NCBI RefSeq assembly: GCF_001704415.2
Contig: NC_030836.1
Coordinates: forward strand, 21,302,001 to 21,366,000
DNA from: Capra hircus
Taxonomy: Eukaryota > Chordata > Mammalia > Artiodactyla > Bovidae
Length of the DNA stretch: 64,000 bases
Direction of reading: 5' to 3'
In this document: positions 1-10,914 of the stretch, piece by piece
Position numbering within the stretch: position 1 is the first letter of the stretch
How the letters are laid out: each line of letters begins with the position of its first letter
The notes under the pieces: model-generated
Databases searched by the model: none
The model's input: only the letters and a program-made list of their open reading frames with translations
What the model was told of the DNA's origin: nothing
Made by a program: the position numbers and the translations under genes

Positions 1-579
1 GAGACGCTGTATTAAGTCAGGGCTGAGAGCTCCTGCTGTATTCACTTCCTGTCTGATGTGCTGTGACGTAGAAGGGACTCGGCTCACATGTCAATATCAG
101 GTATGTCTCCAAAGGACTAGAATTCCTGCCCATGTGTAGGTTATTCTCCTCACCTGTATTTTTTATTGTTATTTGAAAAAGGAATTTTTGATTCATAAGA
201 CTTTTCTGAAGTAGGCTACTCTTTCCTAGGCTGAGTGCCAGGGACTGGGAATAATTTAGTAGATTCTAAAAGTAAGAGACAGAATGTATGGAGCAATGAC
301 TCTGCAGCGTGAGGGAATTGAATAGAAAAGCACCTGGCTCCCACTAAGTGGCCCATAATATTTTTACTGTATGTGTGAATAAAACCATAGTTGCCACCTG
401 AATTCAAATTGAAAGTTGTCTTCCATGATAGCTGATACCCAAATTCCCTCTGCTGTCCAGAAGATGTAAGATTGAAATGGAGGAATTATATTTTGCTGTT
501 AATCATGCTTTTTTTTTTTTTCACCTTTTTCCTTTTATTTTTGCTGTGTGTGGCTGCTAAAAACATTTAAATTACATTT
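1..579. other. Unique AT-rich DNA, no gene seen
   Basis: No repeat family or coding signal is recognised. A T-run lies at 509-521, shortly before the 3' end of the minus-strand L1 that follows. Confidence 0.5.
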
Positions 580-729
580 AAAAATTATTGGAGTATAGTT
601 GATTTATGATGTGTTAGTTTCAGGCATACAGCAAAGTGAATCAGTTATACATATACACATATTCACTCTTTTAAGAATTTTTTTCAAATACAGACCATTA
701 TGGAGTAATGAGTAGGGTTCCTTGTGCTT

Positions 730-916
730 TAGGGCTTTCCAGGTGGTACAAATGGTAAAGAATCTGCCTGCCAATGTAGGAGATATAAGATAGGTAAGTT
801 CGATCTCCGAGTCAGGAAGATACCTTGGAGTATAAAATGGCACCCCACTCCACAATTCTTGCCTGGAAAATTCCATGGGCAGAGAAGCCCGGCGGCTGAG
901 CAACTGAGCACACTAG
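730..916 (+). mobile_element. Bov-tA SINE inside the L1
   Basis: tRNA-like head (GGTAAAGAATCTGCCTGCCA) followed by a Bov-A unit with a diverged tail. It sits in the L1 between imperfect copies of the target CCTTGTGCTT (720-729) and CCCTGTGCTA (917-926). Confidence 0.85.
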
Positions 917-931
917 CCCTGTGCTACACAG

Positions 932-1119
932 TGAAAGTGAAAGTCGCTCAGTTGTGTCTATTTGCAAATCCATGGACTATAGATTCCATGAATTTCCCAG
1001 GCCAGAATACAGGAGTAGGTAGCCATTCTCTTTTCCAGGGGATCTTCCCAACCCAGGGATTAAACCCAGGTCTCCCACATTGCTGGCGGATTCTTTGCCA
1101 GGTGAATCACCAGGGAAGT
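932..1119 (-). mobile_element. Bov-tA SINE, opposite orientation, inside the L1
   Basis: Reverse-orientation Bov-tA with the A unit first (GTGAAAGTCGCTCAGTTGTG) and the tRNA-like part last. It is bounded by GTGCTACACAG (921-931) and GTGCTAAATAG (1120-1130). Its target therefore overlaps the right-hand duplication of the preceding SINE. Confidence 0.85.
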
Positions 1120-1605
1120 GTGCTAAATAGTAGGTCCTTAGTAATTATCTATTTTGTATGTAGTAATGTGTATATGTCAACCCCATTCTCCCAGTTGATC
1201 CCTCCTTCCCTTCCCGCTGCTAATCATAAATTTGTTTTCTACATCTCGGTCTCCTGTTTTGTAAATAAGTTCATCTGTACCCTATTTTAGATTCCACATA
1301 AATAAGCAATATCATATGATACTTGTTTTTCTCTGTCTGACTCATTATGACAATCTCTAGGTCCATCCATGTTGCTGCAAATGGCATTATTTTGTTCTTT
1401 TTTATGACTGAAGAATAGTCCATTATACATGTGTACCATTTTCTTTATCCATTTCTCTCTTTTGATGGACATTTGGGTTGCTTCCATGTCCAGGCTATTG
1501 TAAATAGTGCTGCAATGAACATTGGGGTGCAAGTATATTTCCAAACTATGGTTTTCTCCAGGTATTTGTCTTGGAGTGGGATTTCAGGGTCATATGGTAG
1601 TTCTG

Positions 1606-1830
1606 GGCCTCCCAGGTGGTGCTGCTGCTAACGAACCCTCCTGACAATGCAGGGGACATTACAGACGCGGGTTCAGACTCTGGGTCGGGAAGATCCACTG
1701 GAGGAGGGCATGGCAATCCACTTCATTATCTTGCCTGGAGAATCCCATGGACAGAGGAGCCTGGTGGGCTACAGTTCATAGGGTGGCAAAGAGTTGGACA
1801 CAAATGAAGCGACTGAGCAAGCACGCACGC
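1606..1830 (+). mobile_element. Bov-tA SINE with exact target duplication
   Basis: Nearly full-length copy with the internal TGCTGCTGCTAACGAACCC variant. The 12-base target ATGGTAGTTCTG is repeated exactly at 1594-1605 and 1831-1842. Exact repeats suggest a fairly recent insertion into the older L1. Confidence 0.9.
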
Positions 1831-1845
1831 ATGGTAGTTCTGCAG

Positions 1846-1903
1846 TTTATGGAGCTGCAAAGAATCGGACATGACTGAGAGATTAACATTTTCACACTTT
1901 TCA
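1846..1903 (+). mobile_element. Bov-tA 3' fragment
   Basis: Only the last part of the A unit is present (GCAAAGAATCGGACATGACTG) with a tail, directly after the right duplication of the preceding SINE. It is either a separate truncated insertion or debris of an earlier copy at the same spot. Confidence 0.65.
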
Positions 1904-2185
1904 AGGTTTTATTAAGTTTTTTATGAACCTCCATACTGTTCTCCATAGTAGCTGTACCAATTTATATTCCCACCTACAAAGTGGAGGGAGGGTTCCCTTT
2001 TCTCCACACCCTCTCCAGCATGTATTGTTTGTAGATTTTTTCATCATGGCCATTCTAACCACGTGAGGTGAAACCTCATTGTATTTTTGATGTATTTTTT
2101 TACTAATTAACAATGAAGAGCATCTTTTCATGTGCCTCTTGGCCATCTGTATGTCTTCAGAGATATGTCTATTTAGATCTTCCAC
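1904..2185 (-). pseudogene. L1 ORF2 C-terminal remnant
   Basis: An open minus-strand stretch of about 90 codons matches the C-terminal part of L1 ORF2, the cysteine-rich region after the reverse transcriptase domain. CWRGCGEKGTL is kept, but the following His-x4-Cys part has decayed (PPLCRWEY), so the zinc-knuckle-like spacing is lost. There is no start of its own. It is a fossil, not a gene. Confidence 0.8.
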
Positions 2186-2309
2186 CCATTTTTTTTAACT
2201 AGGTATTTTTTTTTTTTAACATTGAGCTGCATGAGCTTTTTGTGTATACTGAGGCTTAATCCCTTGTCAGTTCCTTCATTTGCAAATATTTTCTCCCATT
2301 CTGCAGTGG

Positions 2310-2533
2310 TTTAGTTGCTAATTCATGTTCAGCTTCTCTGACTCTATGGACTGTTGGACTCTTATGACCCCATGGACTATAGCCCAACAGGCTCCTCTGT
2401 CCATGGGATTTCACAGGTAAGTATACTGGAGTGGGTTGCTGTTTCCTTCTCCAAGGGAACTTCTCATCCTAGGAATCAAACCCAGGTCTCTTATACTGCA
2501 GGTGGATTCTTTACTGACTGAACTATGAAGAAA
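2310..2533 (-). mobile_element. Bov-tA SINE with partly duplicated A unit
   Basis: Minus-strand copy interrupting the L1. Its start is irregular: 'ctctatggactgttggactc' precedes a second 'cccatggactatag', which looks like a short internal duplication of the A-unit core. The tRNA-like end at about 2500-2533 is diverged. Confidence 0.8.
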
Positions 2534-3074
2534 ACCCACTCTGAGGATTGTCTTTTTGTTTTGTTTGTGGCTTTAGTCGCTGTGCAAAATATTTTAAGTT
2601 TAATTATACCCCCTTTATTTTCATTTTTATTTTTATTACTCTAGGAGGTAGATCAAAAAAGATCTTGCTGCAAGTTATAGCAAAGTGTTCTGGCTATATT
2701 TTCCTCTAAGACTTTGATAGTATCCGGCCCTACATTTAGGTCTTCATATTGATTGTTAACAATACAAGAAGAACATGGTATATCTCTCCATCTATTTGTG
2801 TCCTCTTTGATTTGTTTCATCAGTATTTTATAGTTTTCTGAGCACAGGTCTTTTGCATCCTCTAGGTAGGTTTATTTCTATGTATTTTATTCCTTCTGAT
2901 GGGATGGTAGGTGAGATCTTATATTAATCTTAATAATAAAATATTCTCTAGTTAAGAGATATTACTAAAATTGGCCTTGTTTTCTAGGTTTTTTAAACAG
3001 TAATATGGAATGGTTTTTTGCTTTGTTTTGTACTTCTTATCTTAAAGAGTGGGAAATCATCTAATTTAGGTGTC

Positions 3075-3230
3075 TGCAAATGTTGTCTATAAACGAGCTT
3101 CATTGGAATCACCTGGAGTGATTTTTAATGATCCTAACCCTGGATCCTATTCATATGTGTTCAGATTGATTAGACTGTAATTGCGGCCAAGTGGTCTGTA
3201 CGCTTAAGTGTTCACTGAGAAATTCTGATG
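3075..3230. mobile_element. MER5-like hAT DNA-transposon remnant
   Basis: The motif ATTGGAATCACCTGGAGTG near the left side, and GAGAAATTCTGATGTGCATC near the right, resemble the two ends of the non-autonomous hAT-Charlie element MER5. The middle is strongly diverged, so the call is tentative. Confidence 0.45.
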
Positions 3231-4057
3231 TGCATCTTATAGCTCAACCTCCCCTCCTATTCATCACTGTCTTGGAGAGGTCATTTGCTTTATTTGCTTG
3301 ATTTTTATGACAGGAGACTGACTGCTCTTCAAACTAATGTATTTTTTAATTGAAATAATTATTTTACTAGTTCAGATTTTATGCATGCTGACAGAAAGCA
3401 AAAATATCTGTGTGCTAAATTATTCCAAACACAATATAAAATGTTAAACATGTCTGAGGCATCACCCTCGGAAGAATTAAGGAAAATGTAGATCCGACCA
3501 TGCAACAAGAATTTCTGCCCATTGTTTTGAGCACTCATATCTCATATCCAGCACAGGACTGGAGTCTTTACATTCATTCTCTTATTGAATTTTGCAGAAC
3601 CAAATGAATACCACTCAAATGAGAACAAACTGGGGTGATTTATGCAGAGTTTACTATTTACCAAGCCACTGCTACTTGCATCTGCAGAGACCCAGAGGTA
3701 GGCAGGAGAATGGAACACTTCATAGTGAATAATAATAATAATAATAATAAGGAAGTTTTCTGGTTCCCAGTATCTTCTGATTAGAAGTCATTGGCCAGGG
3801 CTGGGGGAACTGAGGTGGGATAGCTAGAAGCAATGAATGCTTTAGGGAGCATATTTGGCTTTGTATGATTAAGCTTGCAATGAAAATAAGGGCAAAAGGT
3901 AGGGAAACTGTAAATTATGGACCAAGTTGATCATCCTGGGTTGATTGCTATAGAAGTTGTGGTTTGGCATCCAGGACTGATTGCTGCTGAGGTTGTTGGT
4001 CAGAGTCCTGTTATCATATATGATCTGTTCAGTGTCTGTTTGAATATATAATCTCTT
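3231..4057. other. Unique DNA with a short (AAT)n run
   Basis: No coding signal. The only low-complexity feature is a trinucleotide run (AAT, about eight units) at 3727-3750. Confidence 0.5.
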
Positions 4058-4692
4058 AGTCTTTACAATTACCTGTGAGGTTGGTTTTATTATCCCCATT
4101 TTAAGTTGCAAAGAAACAGAGGTATAAATACATTAAATAACCTCCCCAAGATCTTAAGCTTAGGAAATGGAGGAACTGTGATTTGAAATGTTAGGTAGTT
4201 AGAATAAGGAAAAAGGAGTCCAAAATGGCGGTGGCTAAAAGACGAGGAAGGGATAAGCCAGTGAAAATAGAACAAAAGAAGGTCCAAGGACCAGAATGAG
4301 GACCTCGGGTAGAACAAACAGCACTCATGGCTGGCCCAGTTTACATAGGGCAGGCCCAGGGGGAGGGAAAAACATATGAAAAGAGGAGCCAAAGGGCCAG
4401 GGGTCTGTGTCCCGCGTGCGTGCACTGTCTGCCTCTGTCTCTGTCTCTGTCTCTCTTCTCTTTGCATGTTGGGTCAGCATGGGCCCATGCCTTGAGGATG
4501 TATTTTCCTTTATTTTCTAAAGGAAACTGAGGGAGCTATAACACTGTCCCAGAGCTGTGACGCCCTGAGGGCTTTAACGTCCGTCGCTTCAAATTTTTGT
4601 TGAGACGCAGCAGAACCGAGGAGATTAGGCTCACCTGACAGAAATACAGTCTATCTGATTGAAAATTCTTGCTCTTACCCACTACTTTGCTT
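4058..4692 (+). mobile_element. MIR SINE split by an LTR
   Basis: Left part 4058-4188 carries the MIR hallmark TATTATCCCCATTTTAAG and the 'aactg..atttgaa' stretch. Right part 4645-4692 carries the matching MIR tail (CTTGCTCTTACCCACTACT). The two halves join into one MIR in the same orientation once 4189-4644 is removed. Confidence 0.75.
4189..4640. mobile_element. Solo LTR-like element (endogenous retrovirus) in the MIR
   Basis: A 452-base block starts TGTTAG and ends CTGACA, the near-inverted TG...CA ends expected of an LTR. It is flanked by the 4-base direct repeat GAAA (4185-4188 and 4641-4644). It is richer in GC than its surroundings, has a CT-rich tract at about 4430-4460, and has no gag or pol sequence. 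The text resembles ruminant ERV LTRs I have seen, but I cannot name the family. Strand is not decided. Confidence 0.65.
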
Positions 4693-5159
4693 GTTTTACA
4701 ATAAGAAATGATAATATTTTAAAATAATGATAATACATTATATCTATATCTCTGCATCTTTAAGTTTTTTACTTTTGTGTTTTTCTTGCAGATGTCTACA
4801 TTCATTCCAAAGTGTTTTATGGCTCACGTAAGACCAAAAGGTCTCAAGTACAGAAAATAATTCAAGACATGAAAAATTACACATATCTTTAAAAGTCTCT
4901 GAATTCAAAAAGGAAGATTTTTGTTTTTTAGATGTTTTGTTCTTTATGTCAGTATTTTTCAGAATTAAAGGTTTATTTTTAATTTTCTTAATTAACTTGC
5001 ATTTTTGTGTGGACAGTATGTCTAATTACAGGAAAGTCTGTTACATTTTGTATAGAAAGGCAGTTTTCTCTTTGGAAGATTATCAGGCACTTGAGAAAAG
5101 TAGCCTGTTGGAAGAACTCTGGAGTTGAGGAAGAAAAAGACACCTTCTCTATTTGTCAT
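4693..5159. other. Unique AT-rich DNA
   Basis: Nothing recognised; only short open frames without codon-like structure. Confidence 0.5.
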
Positions 5160-5357
5160 TGCTTAGGCATTAAGTCACGTCCAACTCTTTTGGGATCTTA
5201 TGGACAGAAGCCAGCCAGGCTCCTCTGTCCATGGGGTTTCCCAGGTAAGAAAACTGGAGTAGGTTGTGATTTCCTTCTTCAGGGGATCTTCCCGACCCGA
5301 GGACCAAATCCATATCACCTGCATTGGCAGGCAGATGAGCCGCCTGGGAAACTCCCC
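5160..5357 (-). mobile_element. Bov-tA SINE, diverged
   Basis: Reverse-orientation copy from the A unit (GTCACGTCCAACTC) to the tRNA-like head (CACCTGCATTGGCAGGC). Many substitutions and no clear target duplication point to an older insertion. Confidence 0.85.
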
Positions 5358-6307
5358 TTCTTTATACTGGTGTATATTTTCATCATGACCTTCTCTTCAT
5401 TTTTCCTTCTTCCATAAATAAAGTAAAATGTTTTCTATTTTTCTATAAAAGTATTCATTTCCTCACATCATTTAATTGGCAGTTTCTGAAAGTAATCAAA
5501 GACATTTTTTAGAACTATCTGAATTCATTCTATAATATTTTCCAGCATGAGTTCTTATAGGCAAAGTAGAAATAAAAAGAAAGCATTCAGGCTCAATTCA
5601 TAAGTTTTATTGAAACTGACAACTCAAAAATATTAGTTTGATGATTGAAAATGTTCAGGGATTTTAAAATTTTTATCTTTTTAATACTGTTATGAGAGAT
5701 TTCAAGTGAATAGTATATTTAGTAAATGAATATAGTTTTAAATCAGATGTGTGCAGCTGAGTTTCTTTCACTTAGATGAGTATCCTTTTATTAGCTTATG
5801 AGGTAAAATTGACTATAATACTTAAATAGTGTGATATAAAAAGGAATTTCAAGGATGTTATTTTCACTCCATATATTTCTATGCTTGTGAGTATAAGCCT
5901 TAAAGAAATAATATTTTTAAAAGGACATTACTTGTAAAAAGTTTTGTCAGTTCAGAGTAATTTTAGATGTTGTCTTAGTATTCAAGAAAAAATTAATTTT
6001 CCTCATCTGATCCTCAAATTAATTCCATTACCTGCCAAAAAGTTTATTTAAATCCAGGGAACTTTCATCAACTCTCTCAGTAGCAAAGGAACCTTTAACT
6101 TTGAAGTATATAATAGGGGTGATTAGGCATCTAGTCTTTCTAATTTCAATCTCCTTCTTTTTTAAAAAGAAAGGACAAAGATGCATAATTTTAAAATGAA
6201 TTTAAACAAATTACTTGAAAGAGAGACATGACCTATTTAATTAGATTTTCATAGTCAGGATGTAAAATATACCATGAAATTTTTTAGAACTTAAAAATAA
6301 GTCATAT
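5358..6307. other. Unique AT-rich DNA
   Basis: About 950 bases with no recognised repeat, gene or regulatory motif. Confidence 0.5.
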
Positions 6308-6526
6308 ATGTGCTCAGACGCTCAGTTGGGTCTGACTCTTTGAGACCCCATGGACTGTAGCCCACCTGGTTTCTCTGTCCATAGGATTTCCCCAGCAAGA
6401 ATACTAAAACGGGTCGCCATTTCCTGCTCCAGGGGATCTTCCCAACTCAGGGGTCAAACCCATGTCTCTGGTGTCTCCTGCATTGGCAGGCACATTCTTT
6501 ACCACTAGTGCCAGCTGGGAAGCCCC
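6308..6526 (-). mobile_element. Bov-tA SINE
   Basis: Full-length reverse copy: CTCAGTTGGGTCTGACTC in the A unit through CTGGGAAGCCCC, the complement of the usual GGGCTTCCCAG start. Contains the 'gtctcctgcattggcagg' variant. Confidence 0.9.
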
Positions 6527-7696
6527 AAAATGAGCCATGGTAATTCATATAATTAATATTTTAGCAATGCCAATCCTCTACAATAATATTATAATTATAG
6601 TAAACTTATCATCAAAATAGATGGTGAATTATATGTCCTTCTTTCAAAATAATGCTTGAAACTTAGGTCTACATGAGTGCTATACAAGATCTACTTCCTT
6701 TCTCATTGAAGAATGAATCTCCCCAAAATCTAATTTACTTCAAAGAATAGCATAGATCTCCTTCTATATATTAAAATAGATTTACCTGAACATTAGGACC
6801 AAAGCAGATCTTATTAGTTTTAACATAAATTGAAATCAATTTAAAGATTATTTGATGAGGGCATTATTTGTATATGACATTAAGTTTTAAACTGGGTATT
6901 TATTTATTTATTTACTTAGAATTTGGGAAGAAAAAGAGAGAAAAGATGAGAATCACATAGCAGGAATATGCATTTTCAAAATGTAACTCCAGATCATTAA
7001 TGTATTAAGTTTAAGAACACAATTTTTCACTGGGATGGGGGAAGGATTGATATGAGAGGAATTGTTGGAAAGGGTCAAGAATGCCCTGCTATTATTGTTG
7101 ATTCTGTCACAAACTCATCATAGGTTGAATTAGGTTTATGCCTTCTGGAGAGAGAGGTTGAAACCACCTTTGGATCCAAGAGGAAAACCATTTGGTACAA
7201 AAATTCTGACTGCTAACAGAAAAGATTTCTAAAGTTACCCTTACAGTACAACTTTCTTTTTATTGATTTGTTTTTTAAAATGTGTATTTATTGTAAATTT
7301 AGCACACACAGGACACTGTGAAATATGTAGTGGAAATAGACTATGTTTAGTATCATTATATGCAAATCATTAGCTTTAACGCAAAGAGGATTAAATAAAG
7401 GTTTTGAGAACAAGCAATTAGAATTAATTAGATACCATTGGGTCATGATCCCATTTGAAGAAAGCGTGAACTTCTGCCTGGGTTTAAATTTAAATTTAAA
7501 CCCAGATATCTCTATTATTTACTACCTTGGATAACACTTGTAGCATTTTTGACTCCCAGTGTTTGATAAAAGCATATCTGGGGCTATATCATCCACTTCG
7601 GTGTTCTGCCATGAAAGCCCATGGCCCTTCTTCTGACACTTGTGACTGTACCTTGTCCAATATCAACAAAGTGTTTTATTTTGAGAATGCTTTTTT
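6527..7696. other. Unique AT-rich DNA with a perfect palindrome
   Basis: No gene or repeat family is recognised. A short TTTA run lies near 6896-6918 and a 28-base palindrome at 7478-7505 (separate entry). Confidence 0.5.
7478..7505. repeat. Perfect 28-base palindrome
   Basis: The half-site CTGGGTTTAAATTT is followed at once by its exact reverse complement, with no spacer. The symmetry stops on both sides (C left, A right). The core is three TTTAAA-type steps. No function is known to me. Confidence 0.95.
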
Positions 7697-8362
7697 GACA
7701 TTCAGAAAACTAGGAGCATGGCATCCAGTCCCATCACTTCATGGCAAATAAATGGGGAAACAATGGAAACAGTGAGCAACTTTATTTTCTTGGGCTCCAA
7801 AATCACTACAGATGGTGACTGCAGCCTTGCAATTAAAAGACGCTTGCTCTTTGGAAGAAAAGCTGTGACCAACCTAGACAGCATATTAAAAAGCAGAGAC
7901 ATTACTTTGTCAACAAAGGTCCGTCTAGTCAAAGCTATGGTTTTTCCAGTAGTCATGTATTGATGCGACAGTTGGACCATCAAGAAAACTGAGTGTCGAA
8001 GAATTAATGCTTTTGAATTGTGGTTTTGGAGAAGACTTGAGAGTCTCTTGGACTACAAGGAGATCCAACCTAAAGGATGTCAGTCCTGAATATTCATTGG
8101 AAGGACTGATGCTGAAGATGAAGCCCCAATACTTTGGCCACCTGATGTGAAGAACTGACTCATTGGAAAGGACCCTGATGTTGGGAAAGATTGAGGGCAG
8201 GAGGAGAAGGGGACGACAGAGGATGAGATGGTTGGATGGCATCACCAACTTGATGGACCTGAGTTTGAGCAAGTTCTGGGAGTTGGTAATGGACAGGGAA
8301 ACCTGGTGTGCTGCAGTCCATGGGGTCACAAAGAGTTGGACGTGACTGAACTGACTGATTTC
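7697..8362 (+). mobile_element. BovB LINE (RTE), 3' end
   Basis: Sense-strand 3' part of BovB, from the end of the reverse-transcriptase region (frame containing LGSKIT and KSRDIT) to the family's tail GTGACTGAACTGACTGA. The frame is closed by a stop at about 7961 and by small deletions, so it cannot code. The copy is 5'-truncated, as is usual. Confidence 0.92.
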
Positions 8363-8803
8363 TTCATGGAAATTGGATATTGTGTTGGGCCTTCCATAGT
8401 GGATATAATTTTGAAAAAAGACAAAACTGGCAGAGAAAGAAAAATTGGTTTATTGACCCACTCTAGGTTTACAATCTGAGTTTAATTAATAGACAATTTA
8501 GTGTCTACTTCTTCTGGCTGATATTTAATCATCTAAGAAAAACCTGTTCAAAGGTTGGCAAGGTTGGATAAATTCTCTTATAGATTTTCTGTCACCATCA
8601 CCTGTCTCTGGGCTAGGCTACTGACTTTGTAGGTGATACAAGTTCAAGTGAATTTCAGAAAGTTTACTAGTCCTAGAACTATTATTCAGTACAGCAAGAA
8701 GAAAAAGTTCTAGAAGTTAAAATGTATGCTTTTATTTATCAGATATAAATTCTGATCATTTTAATGTTAGGAGCTTAATTTAATTTAATCTAGCCCTTAT
8801 TCC
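8363..8803. other. Unique AT-rich DNA
   Basis: Nothing recognised between the BovB tail and the next SINE. Confidence 0.5.
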
Positions 8804-8935
8804 TGGAGAAGGACATGGCAACCCACTCCAGTATTCCTGCCTGGAGAATCCCATAGACAGAGGAGCCTGCTGGGCCACAGTCCATGGGGTCGCAAACAAC
8901 TGGACTCAGCTGAAGCAATTTAGCAGGCATGCAGT
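8804..8935 (+). mobile_element. 5'-truncated Bov-tA SINE
   Basis: Lacks the tRNA-like head; starts at TGGAGAAGGACATGGCAACC and runs to the A-unit end. Flanked by the 9-base target copy CCTTATTCC at 8795-8803 and 8936-8944, so the truncation happened at insertion. Confidence 0.9.
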
Positions 8936-9087
8936 CCTTATTCCAGTTTAATTTTTAAATCATTTTGTCAAGAGTTTGAAAATGTCCATTTTATTCTTCT
9001 TAATATTTACTTTGCATTTTAAACATTCCGGGGAAAAAACAAAACTATATTCCTTCAAGATATTACTTCTGATAGTTTTGAAAATTC

Positions 9088-9294
9088 TTAGTGTTAGTTG
9101 TTTAGTCATGTCAAATTCTTTGCAACACCATGGACTGTAGCCTGCCAGACTCTTCTGTCCATGGGATTTCCCAGGCAAGAATATCAGGGTGGGTTGCCAC
9201 TCCCTTCCCCAGGGAATCTTCCTGACCCAAGGATTAAATCCAGGTCTCCCAAATTGCAGGCAGATTCTTTACCATCTGAACCACCAGGAAAGCC
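9088..9294 (-). mobile_element. Bov-tA SINE with exact target duplication
   Basis: Reverse copy between two copies of TTTGAAAATTC (9077-9087 and 9295-9305). Confidence 0.92.
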
Positions 9295-9511
9295 TTTGAA
9301 AATTCATAAATTTTATGTAATTTATTGAAATGCAGATACCAGCCATTGTGCAAGGGACAAATTCAATGTTGGATATGGAAGAAGAAGGAAAAACTATTTT
9401 GACAAAATTCCCTTTAAAGCAACTCATGCAATAATTGCATAATTCTGTAGGCAATCTTATAAAATAAATGTCAAAAACACTGAACTGTTATCATTTGCCC
9501 CAGCCTAAGAA

Positions 9512-9747
9512 AACTGGCCACCTGATACAAAGAACTAACTCATTGGTAAAGACCCTGATGCTGGGAAAGATTGAAGGCAGGAGGAGAAGGGGATGACAGA
9601 GGAAGAGATGATTGGATGGTATCACCAACTCGATGGATATGATTTTGAGCAAGCTCCTGGAGTTGGTGATGGACAGGGAAGCCTGGCGTGCTGTAGTCCA
9701 TGGGGTCGCAAAGAGTTGAACACGATGGAGCAACTGAACTGAACTGA
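9512..9747 (+). mobile_element. BovB 3' fragment
   Basis: Short 5'-truncated copy, from CTGGCCACCTGATACAAAG to the tail GAACTGAACTGAA. It contains the GATGGACAGGGAAGCCTGGC stretch that Bov-A units share with BovB. Confidence 0.9.
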
Positions 9748-10914
9748 AGATGATTGGCTATGTTAGAAAGAATGAAAGTTTAGTAATGAACAGGAATTTA
9801 TAAATCAGCCATAAAGTCACTAATAGCAATGATAAAGATGGTCATACTAATAGTCAACAAGAGTTTAGAAATTACAAAGTATAAGAAGCTTATAATGCAC
9901 ATAGTATGTCCTATGTATTTGCATGTATTACTTCAAATTAAATTATTTTAAGTTCTCTTTTGAGCTACAGAGTCTCTAGCAACGTCCTGCTTCATTGACA
10001 GGTTTGTGCAACTCTGAGCTTGTTTTCTTTGTTCTTCACTCAATTTTTATTCTGGTGGCATTCATGTTCAGAGCATCCTGCACATTGGAGAAGATAGAGG
10101 AGAGCTGGAAAAATGGTGAGGCAAATGGGACATTCATCTGGCAGTAAAAATTCAGTCAAGACAAGTACTGTTTTAATGTACTATTTCTAAAAAATAGAAA
10201 TGAATGCAAAAGCTCCGAACAAAACTTTAAAAGCTAAAAAAAGGCATGATAAATAAAAGCCATACTGGAGTCTGAGACAAAAGGACAAATCAGAAATGCC
10301 AATATTTATCATGAAGCTTTCCATTCATTTTTATTTTAAAAAATTGTATATTAAAATATTATTTTATCTAAATTACCAAGTTTTTTGTCTTCCCCTAAAT
10401 CTCATGCCTAAGGGAGTTTTCTCACTGGCCTAACCCCAATGCCATTTCTGTCAAGAGGTATTTTCATATAAGGTTTTAATCACAATTGGAGTGACCTAAA
10501 TATTTCTCAAATGAAGTCTTTTGGAATAGAAGTGAAAAATGACTAATTTCTCTCCTGATACTATCCAGATAACCCATAGCCCTGTCACAAAACTATATAT
10601 TGTCTCTCCAGTATGTTCTGTTTCTCCTAGGTATTAGCAGGAGAAGCTATGTGTAAAATGGAATCTGAATCTTGATTCAATGTATGTAAGTTATGTAAGC
10701 ATTGTACAAAACAACTGAAGGATCCCAATAAACTTACTATGTTTTTCTAAGTATTATTATATTTTATATCTAATTAATATCCAATAATTATATCTAAATA
10801 ATTAAAATTTGTGTATTTTTTGTGTTATTGAGAATTAGGGAAAAGCTAAGTGAAACTGAGAAATAACCAAAATCAATTGCAGTCAAGAATGGGAGCAGGT
10901 AGAGAATATGATTT
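9748..10914. other. Unique AT-rich DNA
   Basis: About 1.2 kb without a recognised repeat or gene. Confidence 0.5.

Larger units (their letters stand above)
580..2930 (-). mobile_element. L1 LINE, 3' part, minus strand, broken up by SINEs
   Basis: Read on the minus strand this is the 3' UTR and the C-terminal end of ORF2 of a ruminant-type L1. The part near 580-720 is the familiar L1 3' end (GGAGTATAGTTGATTTA and following). It resumes at 1131-1605, 1904-2309 and 2534-2930 between SINE insertions. Sequence beyond about 2760 jumps to a region further upstream in ORF2, so an internal deletion is likely. The element is 5'-truncated and carries many substitutions, so it is not active. Confidence 0.85.

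Noticed and set aside
730..916. tRNA-Glu-like sequence in SINE heads as possible tRNA genes
   Set aside because: Only the promoter-like A and B box region survives and no acceptor stem can form; they belong to Bov-tA and CHR SINEs.
4090..4467. 125-codon minus-strand frame with arginine/glutamine repeats
   Set aside because: It crosses the MIR and LTR and includes a CT simple repeat; no retroviral protein text is present.
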